DNA from: an uncultured Eubacteriales bacterium
GTDB lineage: Bacteria; Bacillota; Clostridia; Oscillospirales; Acutalibacteraceae
Length of the DNA: 31,043 nt
Reading direction: 5' to 3'
NCBI GenBank assembly: GCA_948527295.1
Contig: CAOSWK010000008.1
Location: 1 to 31,043 of the forward strand
Below the pieces are notes generated by a model, which saw only the letters and a program-made list of their open reading frames with translations, ran no database searches and was not told the DNA's origin. Positions within the stretch are counted from its first letter, which is position 1; every line of letters starts with the position of its first letter. The position numbers and the translations under genes were made by a program. Below, one piece after another: positions 1-8,764 of the stretch.

Positions 1-2
1 CT

Positions 3-3000
3 GCTGGTGGTGTTACTAGTTATCATCCCTTTTATAAAACCTGCCACCCAACGCCGGAAATGATGGGAAAAATAATATCTTATCCTCACAACCATGTTCG
101 TTGCGCAGATAGGGCACATGCAGAGGCTGTAAGTAAAGAGCTGGAAGGACTTATTTTATATGATGAATATAGTCATTTTATGAACATAAGAAAAAATTTT
201 TATGATGAGAATGGAAGTTTTAAAAAGCCAACGGGTGGGTATAAAAATTATATAGAATATCTTAGAGAAATAGATAATAGCATTGTGGAAGAGGTTGAAA
301 ATGAAAGAAATAAGACGAAACCCAACAAAGCTATCCTTGCTCCTGATACTTCTTCATCCGAAGAAAAACAGCATAAAAAAGAGAAAAAGGTTCAATGGCA
401 GCTATGGGATGATGCAACTGCCGCAAAATTGATCTCTAAATTTGATGATAAATACATAAATGTAGATAAAAATTTAACAACAAAACATGAATACCTTGAC
501 GCAACGAAGGTATTTTTAGAAAAAAATCTGCAACTTAACGTGGATCAATATATTGTTGATCACTCTGTTGAAGATCAGAAAATAGATGTTTATTCTTTTG
601 CCGTAACTATTTTGCATCTATTAAATGAATGCACATATGCGATAAACAATCAAGAAGAAACAGGTGATAAAAAGTTCGATTTGGAACACGAAAAATTTTT
701 GCCAAAATACACAGTGGAGCACTCGATTGGAGCTTTTTGTGTGCATTTGTTTAATAATCAGCAAGACATTGATGAATATTACAATACTATAATACAGCTG
801 TGTCTGGTGACTGATTCAGATGCTAATAAAGATGCAAATGAAATTCAGCAAAACAGGAATGAATTTTATAGCCCTATAGCGCCGCAGTCCTTAAAGACTG
901 GTCCTAATGCTAATAAAGATGCAAGTGAAAATCAGCAAAACATTAATACTATAATACAGCTGTGTCTGGCGACTGATCCGGATGATAATAAAGATGCAGG
1001 TGAAAATCAGCGAAACAGGAATGAATTTTATGGCCCTATAGTGCCGCAGTCCTTAGAGACTGGTCCTAATGCTAATAAAGATGCAAGTGAAAATCAGCAA
1101 AACATTAATACTATAGCGACTGATTCGGATGATAATAAAGATATACGCGCAATCTTTGCCAAAATGGGAAATTTCAAAAAATTATTGGAAACGATAAATG
1201 AAAATCCAAACTCTCCGTATAAAAGTGCTACTCGTGAACATGGTGGAGCCTACCACGTTGTTAAGGACGATCAAGGTAATGTATCTTTTTCTAACGATAC
1301 ATTTATGGATTGTGCAGATATTGCTAGTCGGCACATGATAAATTTAATTTCGTACGATAAACCTGGCAAACAAGAATTATCACAAAAATTTGTTGATAAA
1401 GAGGTTCCTATTGAAAATCTTTTGCCCCCAAATATGCAGGAAAAAGAGTTTGACATCATGTTAGATAAGTTCGTTGATTGCTCCTTAGACTTGTCTATTG
1501 ATGAAAAATTAGCGTATTTAGTTAACGAAAGATTACGCACGTGGCACAGAATTTTTGGAGAAGAAGTTCTTAATTCTAAAAGAGAAATAATCAGGTTAAT
1601 AACAGACAACGCAAACGTTATTGTTCCGGCGATAGCGGGCCACACGTCTATAAAAGATCTAAGTAAAAAAGAATGGCTGCTTCATTTTTACATGCATCAA
1701 GCGCTGGACCCAAAGGGTGCAGATGCCGTCGATACGGTAACGAGAACTTTTTGGGAACTTGTTATTTCTCATATGGACAAAGACGTCCCAGAGGGATTTT
1801 CCCCTATAAAATATGTTGAAACTAACAAAGTACCTGGCAATGAGCTGGAACCCGGGTTTTTAAACAGCTTAAAATTGCTATATAATTTGAGCTATGCATT
1901 AAAAAGCGAAGATCCTAGCCAAGCGGGAGTTTTAGATGCGGCCAAAGCTGCAATAGCAGACTTAGACGCCGTGTGCAAGAACCCTCAACCGGACAATAAA
2001 CCTAACGATGGAACTAAAGCTAAGGCGAAAACTAAAGAAGAAATTTTACAGGATGCCTTGAAAGCAACGCTGGGCTTATTTTATCCAGCTGAGGACTTGA
2101 CAATTGAAGAAGGTTTTTCTTTAAAGGAACCTACGGACGATGAAATTGAGAAAAAAGATGATTGCTACGCAACGGTAACCGTTATAAAGAAAATTACAGA
2201 AAAAGAAACACTAAACTTTTCAATAATGCAAGATACAGGCCACGCAAAGGTTATATTTGAACCAATAGTCTTTAACAAGTTAGACGATGATTTAAAAAAA
2301 TTTGTAGAAACAGAACCCTCTTTACAACCTTTTGCATACAAATTTAGGGAAAAGTTGGGCTTGAAGATTAACGTATATGATGAAAATTATAAGAAATCTG
2401 TCAAACCAATTTATTGGACTGTTTTTGATTTGAGGCAACCTCGACCGTGGCCGGTAGGTATACTCTTTGATATAAAAAAAATTGTTCCTCCGGAAATTAG
2501 AAAAACGCAATTTTTTCAAAATTATGAAACGTTACGTTTTTTGAGAACAATGCAAGGCGAGGCCCGAAATATTGAAAGAATACGGCAAGAACTAACTCCA
2601 GGGTGCGCAGAAGCAAATATAAAAATTAATAATAAAAATAAGCTTTTAAGTACATTCATATATGAAAACTATGCTTCACGATTTGGTAGTAACTCATCAT
2701 TTGATTTTTTGAATAATTGGGAAATGTCTAGGATAAGTTATGATAGTGATAAGATAAAATCATTTTCTGAAGAGGCTATAGAACATGCACGAAAAGCTAA
2801 AATTATAGCCGTAGATTCTAATAAAATAGAATATCTTTACACAAGGCCTACATCAGATAATAAAGAAGTTTTAATTTTTCCTTTAAAATACTTAAGACTC
2901 TGGATTATTCCAGCAACGGTTAAAATTAATGGAGAAACGTTTAAAGTAGTTGGTACTCCTGAACGTTGTATTATAAACGTAAAAAATATAATAATGTCAC

Positions 3001-4235
3001 CAAAGGTAGAGAAGTTTACGTTTGGAAGTGAATTCCGAGCAACTAAGGCAATAAACTTTAAAAATGCACAAAATTTGCAAAGCTTAACATTTGGATCCCA
3101 CTCTTTTAGTAAAAGTTTATTGAAAGAGGTTATAGTGCCTAACAATGTTACAGAACTATCTATTGAACCTGGCGCTTTTTATAGCTGTGAATCATTAGAA
3201 ACCTTTATATTTTCAGACAAAGTTAAACATTTGTCTATTGGTAAAAACTCTTCTGCTAATAATGGTGCCTTTAGAGAGTGCAAAAGTTTAAAACAAGTTA
3301 AGTTTCCCGCTAATCTCAAAACTTTAGACGTGGGATATTGCACCTTTAAAGACTGTATATCGTTGCAAGAAGTTATTATTCCAAGCGAGGTTACAGCTGC
3401 ATTTTTGGGAGAAGGTGCGTTTTATGGTTGCAAATCATTAATAAAGATTGAAATTCCAGGAACTGTTACGGAGCTGTCCATTGGGAGCAACACTTTTACT
3501 AATTGCGACGCATTGAAAAGTGTTCCTATTCCAAACAACGTTACAAAACTATCCATTCCGTGGGGAGCATTACTAGGATATACATTGTCAGAAAAGGTTG
3601 AAATTCCAACTAGCGTAGTAAGTTTAACTCTTCTCGGCGAAGGTTGGAAGACTCAAAAACTTTTAGATGATCAATACAAAGGTATTATTAAAATTAAAAT
3701 CCCAGAACATGTTAAGGATTTGACTATTTCAGAACAGGCCTTTTCCAACTGTAAGGCATTAAAAAAGATTATCGGGCCACGTAATGTAAATGAAGAGGGT
3801 CTTAATGAGATAAAATCTGCTCACATAGAATATGTAAATAATGATGAGATAAATATCAATGAAGATAGCGAACAGGCAAATAATAATAACACAGATGAAG
3901 ATGTTGAAGAAGTCGACAATAGTCAGCAAAACAAAATTAGCGATCAGACAAGTAATAATGACCAAAATAATAACACAAATGAAAATACTGATGGTCTAAG
4001 CGGTGGATCCAGTCAAGCACAAGATAATGAATTTAATACTAGTGAAACTCAGCATATTAACAACGGGGAAATACCCAACGTAAATAATGATAGTAACCAC
4101 ACTCGCAACCGTGAAATATCAAATGTAAATAATGAAGGATACATTGCAAGGCTTAAAGGATGGTTTGGATCAGCAATAAGTAATGTGTGGAACGGAATAA
4201 AATCCATAGCAAAGTGGTTAGTTTTTTGGCGCTAA
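3..4235 (+). CDS. Giant BspA-type LRR surface protein, 5' end outside window
   Basis: Probable secreted or surface protein, no known enzymatic role. The frame is open from base 3 with no stop, so the ATG at 60 is internal and the true start lies left of the window. Numbering from that ATG: a 54-residue tandem repeat at about 242-360; a conserved block with a DCAD motif near 417; a block shared with the two paralogues around 600-870 (PGNEL, then GHAKVIFEP); BspA-type LRR_5 repeats at about 985-1245, of the form AFxxCxxLxxVxIPxxV; an Asn/Asp/Gln-rich linker at 1260-1350; and a Trp-rich amphipathic C-terminus (GWFGSAISNVWNGIKS) that could be a membrane or wall anchor. No LPXTG motif. It is paralogous to 10331-15340 and much closer to 29065-31043. 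By analogy with 15340 the missing N-terminus may carry the Gly-Gly leader. Adhesion or host interaction is inferred from the LRR type. Confidence 0.85.
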   Translation, partial: AGGVTSYHPFYKTCHPTPEMMGKIISYPHNHVRCADRAHAEAVSKELEGLILYDEYSHFMNIRKNFYDENGSFKKPTGGYKNYIEYLREIDNSIVEEVENERNKTKPNKAILAPDTSSSEEKQHKKEKKVQWQLWDDATAAKLISKFDDKYINVDKNLTTKHEYLDATKVFLEKNLQLNVDQYIVDHSVEDQKIDVYSFAVTILHLLNECTYAINNQEETGDKKFDLEHEKFLPKYTVEHSIGAFCVHLFNNQQDIDEYYNTIIQLCLVTDSDANKDANEIQQNRNEFYSPIAPQSLKTGPNANKDASENQQNINTIIQLCLATDPDDNKDAGENQRNRNEFYGPIVPQSLETGPNANKDASENQQNINTIATDSDDNKDIRAIFAKMGNFKKLLETINENPNSPYKSATREHGGAYHVVKDDQGNVSFSNDTFMDCADIASRHMINLISYDKPGKQELSQKFVDKEVPIENLLPPNMQEKEFDIMLDKFVDCSLDLSIDEKLAYLVNERLRTWHRIFGEEVLNSKREIIRLITDNANVIVPAIAGHTSIKDLSKKEWLLHFYMHQALDPKGADAVDTVTRTFWELVISHMDKDVPEGFSPIKYVETNKVPGNELEPGFLNSLKLLYNLSYALKSEDPSQAGVLDAAKAAIADLDAVCKNPQPDNKPNDGTKAKAKTKEEILQDALKATLGLFYPAEDLTIEEGFSLKEPTDDEIEKKDDCYATVTVIKKITEKETLNFSIMQDTGHAKVIFEPIVFNKLDDDLKKFVETEPSLQPFAYKFREKLGLKINVYDENYKKSVKPIYWTVFDLRQPRPWPVGILFDIKKIVPPEIRKTQFFQNYETLRFLRTMQGEARNIERIRQELTPGCAEANIKINNKNKLLSTFIYENYASRFGSNSSFDFLNNWEMSRISYDSDKIKSFSEEAIEHARKAKIIAVDSNKIEYLYTRPTSDNKEVLIFPLKYLRLWIIPATVKINGETFKVVGTPERCIINVKNIIMSPKVEKFTFGSEFRATKAINFKNAQNLQSLTFGSHSFSKSLLKEVIVPNNVTELSIEPGAFYSCESLETFIFSDKVKHLSIGKNSSANNGAFRECKSLKQVKFPANLKTLDVGYCTFKDCISLQEVIIPSEVTAAFLGEGAFYGCKSLIKIEIPGTVTELSIGSNTFTNCDALKSVPIPNNVTKLSIPWGALLGYTLSEKVEIPTSVVSLTLLGEGWKTQKLLDDQYKGIIKIKIPEHVKDLTISEQAFSNCKALKKIIGPRNVNEEGLNEIKSAHIEYVNNDEININEDSEQANNNNTDEDVEEVDNSQQNKISDQTSNNDQNNNTNENTDGLSGGSSQAQDNEFNTSETQHINNGEIPNVNNDSNHTRNREISNVNNEGYIARLKGWFGSAISNVWNGIKSIAKWLVFWR
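783..1145 (+). repeat. Tandem repeat, 162-base period, inside the LRR gene
   Basis: Units begin at 783, 945 and 1107, each with the same AATACTATA start. There are two full units and one partial. The period is 54 codons, so copy-number change keeps the frame. The unit encodes a polar N/D/K/Q-rich stretch, and a shorter block (ANKDAxExQQN) recurs within it. No such repeat is seen at the corresponding place in the 15340 paralogue. Confidence 0.9.
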
Positions 4236-4252
4236 GGATTAGGTTGTTTGCC

Positions 4253-4353
4253 ACTTTTTTGCAACGAAAAAAGTTCCGAGAGGGGACTTTTATTCTCCTC
4301 TGGGAACCCCCCCTAAGAGACCAGAGTTTCGCTGGGCTGGAATATCTTAAGGC
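4253..4353 (+). repeat. Structured intergenic repeat, copy 1
   Basis: About 100 bases directly after the LRR stop, matching 24071-24178 in reverse orientation. Shared blocks include CAACGAAAAAAGT, TTCCGAGAGGG and CCTAA-GACCAG. Both copies can form two hairpins (TTCC-GAGAGG with CCTCT-GGGAA here, then CCAG with CTGG). The two copies differ in sequence but keep the pairing. This looks like a dispersed structured repeat. It may also act as the terminator of the LRR gene. Confidence 0.6.
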
Positions 4354-4446
4354 CTTGTGCAAAAAATAATGGCCAAATTCGTCGAGAAAGAAGTGATCGC
4401 AATTGCACAATACAAGGAAATCACGCGCGAAGATTTGAATAATTAA
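4351..4446 (+). pseudogene. XkdX-family phage protein, C-terminal remnant
   Basis: The frame from 4351 (ATG at 4369) gives AKFVEKEVIAIAQYKEITRE and ends at TAA 4446. This resembles the C-terminal signature of small XkdX-family phage tail-region proteins (FVEKGxIT-x-QYKEITGED), recalled from the family. The N-terminal half is missing and the structured repeat abuts it. It is a relic, useful mainly as evidence of a former prophage. Confidence 0.5.
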
Positions 4447-4471
4447 CCGAGTCACCAAAAAGAATATAGAT

Positions 4472-4618
4472 ATGGACATTGCATACATGAATTATCCAGA
4501 AGTCATAAATGGCAATTTCATGGTTTCCATGAAAACAGCGCTGTATCAAAAACATAGTGCTTTGGTATATTTTGACCCGGCTATTGATACAATGCTCAGC
4601 ACTTCAAGAAAAAAATGA
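4472..4618 (+). other. Small open frame, 48 codons, unknown
   Basis: ATG at 4472, stop TGA at 4616-4618; the frame is open from 4451. The product begins MDIAYMNYPEVINGNFMVSM and is not recognised. No convincing ribosome site precedes it. It follows the XkdX remnant directly, so it may be another prophage fragment rather than a living gene. Confidence 0.25.
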
Positions 4619-5250
4619 AATGGCTAAAGACTTGCAGCATACTTTTTCTTTGTAAAACCATTTTAACTTATTAATTTTATGACCGCAGAAAATTTGTAAA
4701 AACCCTTAATCATGAATGCCAAACAAATAAAACTAAGCATATTAAAAGTTCAGTATAAATAAAAATTTTAAATTGGTTTGACCAGCAAGTCCTCCAAGGC
4801 CAAAACCATAACCAAAAATAAACATTAATAACGTGCGATATGCTAATATGAGTATATAAATTGGCTGTGGTTTCTATGTCTGCATGACCTAGTCAAGTCT
4901 AAAGATTCGTTAATCCTCAAATTTGGGCACGTCATTAAAGAAGTTTAGCCAATTAAAACAGCCAAAATATGCTGAAAGTTAAAGAAATATAGAATATGGC
5001 ATTTTTTATAGAAACAAAAAAATATGAATGTTTTGCAATATATGCTATGGCCTAACTATTAGCTTATTTGTCTACAGTTTAAATGACTATCTTTATTATA
5101 AAAGCATTTGCTGGTTTAATACAGAATAGATTTTATTATTAATTTACGCCTTTACTGAGACTTTATTTATGTTTAAAATAAACTTAAAAATTAAACAGAA
5201 AAAACATTAGTGTTAACTTTCATGCTCTTAGAATATTTGACTAAAACAAC
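4619..5250. other. AT-rich gene-free stretch
   Basis: No coding frame, tRNA-like fold or clear hairpin was found on either strand. A stretch of about 40 bases at 4801-4840 (CCATAACCAAAAA core) recurs at 17583-17622, just after the radical SAM gene, so at least one short dispersed repeat lies here. Confidence 0.5.
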
Positions 5251-5279
5251 TTGATATTACTAAAAATTTATAGTATAAT
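5251..5279 (+). promoter_or_regulatory. SigA-type promoter of the leader-AAA+ gene
   Basis: TTGATA at 5251-5256 and TATAAT at 5274-5279 are separated by 17 bases, a near-consensus housekeeping promoter. Transcription would start near 5286, about 25 bases before the chosen TTG start. This makes a translation start at the 5251 TTG untenable. Confidence 0.75.
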
Positions 5280-5310
5280 ATGCCCACAAGCTAAAAGGGG
5301 ATGGTTGGTT

Positions 5311-7136
5311 TTGAAAAGAGAAATCGCAGAATTTTATGAGCAAATATTTTCGGATACTAAGTTGAAAGAAAAAATTGTAGAAAAAGCTAAAGCAATCGTA
5401 ACTGAGGAAGATTTGAAGAATTTAATTCAACAGGAGATAGTACCACTGATGAAAAAGTACAACGTAAATTTTTCGGAAAAAGAGTTGCTCGAATACGAGG
5501 AAGAATCTTTAAAAAAATTATCTAGAGAAAATTTGGATAATATTAGCGGAGGAGTGTCGGTTAAGTCGTCACTTCTGGCTGGTGGACTTTTGTCTGTAGG
5601 ACTTTTAAGTGGCGTGGGATTAAGCCCAACTACTTACGCTATGCAAGTTGAAACTGTTTCAGACGCGGAGCAAGACCAATCCGGAACTGCAGGTAATAGT
5701 CAACATCATGACAGCAACGGCAATAATAATGACAACGATAACGGTAATAACAATACTAACGATAATGAAAATACCGGTAATTCAACAAATTTCAAATTCA
5801 ATCTCCAAGACGCACATTATACACAATTTGGAAAACTTATGAATAATGCCGGGAACCAATTACACAACTTGTTGAAATATTTTGAAAAAAATGGTGTAAA
5901 AACTGAAGAAGATATTTTAGATTTCTTGGAAAACTTAAAGATACATGATCCTGAAAGTTTTGAAAGGCTAAGAACAGATGTAAGCCATTTAGCAGGCCAA
6001 ATTGGACAATTTGGTCAAGATAAAATATTGCATCGAAGGTTGTTGGCTTATTTGGGGATGTTAACAACTTTCGCCATAGATCTTGGACGTGGCTTAAAAG
6101 TATGCTTTCTGTTTCTCGCCACAGAATGAAGATAATCCTGAAAAGATAGCTCAAAGCATAAGCAAAGAAGCAAAGAAAAACTTGTAGGGCAGGATGAGGT
6201 AATAGATAAGGTTGCCAATAAACTTGCGGGGCATTTTGAAAAAGTTAAGCGTAACAAGCAAATGAAAGTTATTGAAAATTCGCCCTGCATTATGTGTTTT
6301 GCTGGAGATTCTGGTAACGGAAAATCTGAGCTTGCCAAAATTATAGCTGAAAAAATTGGCAATAAACCTATTTATATTAACCCTCAAATGTTGAAAATTG
6401 ACAACTCTGCCGAAGGCAAATCACCTATAGAGCAGCTTTTTGGAACGGTAACTACTGTTGACACTAAAGGTAGAAAGATGGAAGTTCCTACTCAACTTGC
6501 TGCACAGATAAAGAGCAATAATGAAGTCATTATAGTGTTTGAAGAATGGGACAAAATGAGTAGATTTGATCCTACACTGGCTCTATTGATGAATTTTTAA
6601 GGCAGATTAACGATAGAGGATTTGCTAGGGTGGGCAAGGATACTTTGCATTTCTCCCCAAAATCAGTCATTATATTAACAACAAATGAAAGTAAAGAAAG
6701 CTTGGAAAAGGGCTCTGCTTTAGGACGGACAGATAACGATATAAATGTTCAAGACACGACCGGCACAAGAACTGTTGTTGGACATGATCCATCATTTTTA
6801 TTTAGACTATTTATCGCATACTTTAGAGCACTTGATGCCTTTGATTTACTTAAAATCGCTGAACCAAAGATTGATGAATTAAAAAAATATTATAAAAAAC
6901 AATATAAAATAAATGTTGAAGTACCTGATAAAATAGTTAGAGATATGGCGGATTCTGAGGCTAAAAAGAAAAAAGGTGCCAGAGTAATAAATGAATATGC
7001 TGAGCAAATTGACGCAGCTGCAGTTGATTTTAGGGTTTGGTGCCAAAATAATAAAGCAACGTATAAAGATAAGACAATATCGATAACTTTTGAAAAAGAT
7101 CGAGATGAAGTTGGATACCAACAAAAACGGTTTTAA
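5311..7136 (+). pseudogene. Gly-Gly leader / AAA+ (ClpB-type) ATPase, broken by three frameshifts
   Basis: With three single-base corrections this is one 608-residue protein. The start is TTG 5311, 10 bases after AAAAGGGG. Residues 1-81 form a helical Nif11-like leader ending LSRENLDNISGG; then a hydrophobic segment (about 84-104) with a possible A-x-A-like cut near TTYAM, an Asn/Asp-rich linker, a helical region, and an AAA+ module. AAA+ motifs: GQDE entry, Walker A GDSGNGKS (6304-6327), Walker B-like VIIVFEEWDK (6526-6552), sensor 1 VIILTTNE (6666-6690), arginine finger in PSFLFRL (about 6789-6809), sensor 2 GAR (6975-6983). These match the second ATPase domain of ClpB/Hsp100 proteins. Corrections: one A too many in 6096-6099, one A missing in 6176-6180, one T missing in 6594-6598. 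It is either a young pseudogene or a sequencing artefact. Because the leader implies export, ATPase work outside the cytoplasm would be odd. Confidence 0.7.
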
Positions 7137-7197
7137 CATTATTATTGAAAATACTAGTTTATACGAGTTGACTTGTAAAAAATTAATAATAATAAAA

Positions 7198-7237
7198 AGG
7201 CCTTTTATGATAAAATAAAAAATATCATAGAAGGCCT
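7198..7237 (+). terminator. Hairpin after the AAA+ gene
   Basis: A 15-base arm AGGCCTTTTATGATA (7198-7212) pairs with TATCATAGAAGGCCT (7223-7237), with one G-T wobble. A-rich runs lie on both sides (AATAAAA before, AAAAATT after), so it fits a minus-strand or bidirectional terminator better than a plus-strand one. It lies 61 bases past the AAA+ stop. Confidence 0.6.
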
Positions 7238-7314
7238 AAAAATTGTGCAGCCAAAATTAACATTAAACTATAAGGGCAAATATTATATTTATTTCGAAAT
7301 TTTAGTGCGGCAAG

Positions 7315-7591
7315 TTGATAATTGATATCGTTGGCGAAGAAGAAATGGTGGTTTTTAAACAATTCGATCACCAACAGGTTCATAATCTCGTCGATTTTGG
7401 ATTAATTTTTGCAGGCAATAACGAACGAATACTTATACTGCTTGTTACATCGACATCCAGAGACATCAAAACAAATATTCCGATTGATGATGGAGGATTC
7501 AAATCAGAATTTTAGAGAATTTATGGATAATATGCTTGACGATATAATTTCTGATTTAGGGAATAGAAGTCCGAGTACAAAGCCTTTCTAA
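7315..7591 (+). pseudogene. Frameshifted fragment, unknown, phage-like
   Basis: Two overlapping frames (7315-7515 and 7409-7591) look like one gene split near 7410. The second part contains KQIFRLMMEDSNQNFREFMD and ends in a polar tail. The family is not recognised. No ribosome site is visible, and no ATG start is present for the first frame. The setting, among other small remnants, suggests prophage debris. Confidence 0.3.
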
Positions 7592-7815
7592 AATTTTATC
7601 GGTAGCCTTTTATCTTTATACACTGTAGTCTATAGCTTAGTAGACAAAAATATTTCTTTTTTATCTACTGCCTACTGCGCTTTTTTTCATTATGCGTCCA
7701 ACAGCTTCTTCATTTTAATAAGCATTAGCCGCATCAATTCTACACCCATTTTTTAGTGCACATTATATGCTTGGATATAAGCAATTAGAAAAAACTATCA
7801 ATAGGGTGAAACAAA

Positions 7816-7997
7816 ATGTTCAAGCAGGACGCAACCGAAATAGATGAAATTTTTTTGAGTTTATCGCGAGAATAAAGGAAAATAGTCAGCTTTTATGCGG
7901 TGAAGCCCCACTAGATAAGGCAGATCAAGAGAAATTGGCGGTATCACTTACCACCGCGCTTGAAGTTGTGAAGAAGTTCATAACTAAAAAAATGTGA
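7816..7997 (+). pseudogene. Small phage-like protein, one frameshift
   Basis: ATG at 7816 follows AGGG by about 9 bases. Adding one T to the T7 run near 7849-7855 joins MFKQDATEIDEIFFEFIARI to a second part containing GEAPLDKADQEKLAVSL and ending at TGA 7997, about 60 residues. It looks like a small soluble helical protein of the kind found among prophage genes, but no family was recognised. Without the correction the frame stops after 19 residues. Confidence 0.35.
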
Positions 7998-8144
7998 TTT
8001 TTAGGCGAAACAAAAAAGTCTGAAGAAATCCGCAAAATTTATAAAAAATTACGTGTGCGTGCTTGTTTTTACAAATATATTTTTCTAATAAAGAAATTTA
8101 ATTTTGATTTAAAATGGAGAATTTTAACTTTTTTGGTATATTTT

Positions 8145-8174
8145 TTGTTATTATAAAAATTTATGTGTTAAAAT
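8145..8174 (+). promoter_or_regulatory. Promoter of the two-gene secreted-protein operon
   Basis: TTGTTA at 8145-8150 and TAAAAT at 8169-8174 are 18 bases apart, with a TG dinucleotide one base before the -10 (extended -10). The ribosome site of the first gene is about 30 bases downstream. Confidence 0.5.
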
Positions 8175-8216
8175 AAAATCGGCTGGCCTACTTTTAATTA
8201 TTTGAAGGTGAGAATA

Positions 8217-8753
8217 ATGCTCAAAAAAATATTTAAAACAATAATCTTTATATCTTTAGCTATGTGTATAATGCTAGGTGATAGTGACTTGCACGCATTA
8301 GAAATTACCCCTAGCACAAATCGAACTATTAATTTAAAAGCAAGATGTTGTAATGAAAACAAACATAAATTTCTGAGTTCTGGTATGGATGTTTATATTC
8401 CCCACGAAATTCTGCAAGAGGGATCCAATAATGCAGAAAAAGCAAAAAAACTAATAAACTCAATAGTATCAAAATCAATATCTGTTGCTAGTATTGCTGG
8501 GATGATTGTTATGCCTAAAGGAGCAGGATTTTTTGTAGGGCCTTTTTTAAATTTTCTTTCTGAAAAAACAATGAAGACAAAAGTTGAAGAATGGAGAGAT
8601 TTATCGGCACAAAACGACCGCTGCGGCGTTGTGGTTTTGTATGATAAAGTTAAAACCGGAAAGAAAAAGAAAGTTGGAAATGTAGAAATCGATGAAGTAA
8701 CATATAATTATCGCGGAATTTTACCACAAACGGAAGCCGCTCAATATTGTTAG
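8217..8753 (+). CDS. Secreted protein of unknown function (178 aa)
   Basis: No family recognised. The start is ATG 8217, preceded by GAAGGTGAG (8204-8212); an upstream TTG at 8202 lies before that site and is rejected. The N-terminus is a classical signal peptide: MLKKIFK basic start, hydrophobic core, likely cleavage near DLHA-LE at about residue 28. The mature part has Cys pairs (RCC near 43, then single Cys near 138 and at the last position), a central hydrophobic, Gly-rich stretch (about 90-120) that could insert into or pack against a membrane, and a basic TGKKKK segment. The stop TAG overlaps the ribosome site of the next gene, so the two are co-transcribed and probably act together outside the cell. 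Confidence 0.7.
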   Translation: MLKKIFKTIIFISLAMCIMLGDSDLHALEITPSTNRTINLKARCCNENKHKFLSSGMDVYIPHEILQEGSNNAEKAKKLINSIVSKSISVASIAGMIVMPKGAGFFVGPFLNFLSEKTMKTKVEEWRDLSAQNDRCGVVVLYDKVKTGKKKKVGNVEIDEVTYNYRGILPQTEAAQYC

Positions 8754-8764
8754 GAGTACAAATT

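Noticed and set aside
4549..4600. TGTATCAA and TTGATACAA about 50 bases apart, as a third full palindromic element
   Set aside because: The ends match but the interior has nothing in common with the other copies, so chance in AT-rich DNA is likely.
5251..5310. TTG at 5251 as the start of the leader-AAA+ gene
   Set aside because: It is the -35 box of a near-consensus promoter, lacks a ribosome site, and the paralogous leader begins at the position equal to 5311.
6594..6598. Programmed frameshifting at the T5 run in the AAA+ gene
   Set aside because: No slippery heptamer or downstream structure was seen, and two other shifts in the same gene have no such signals.
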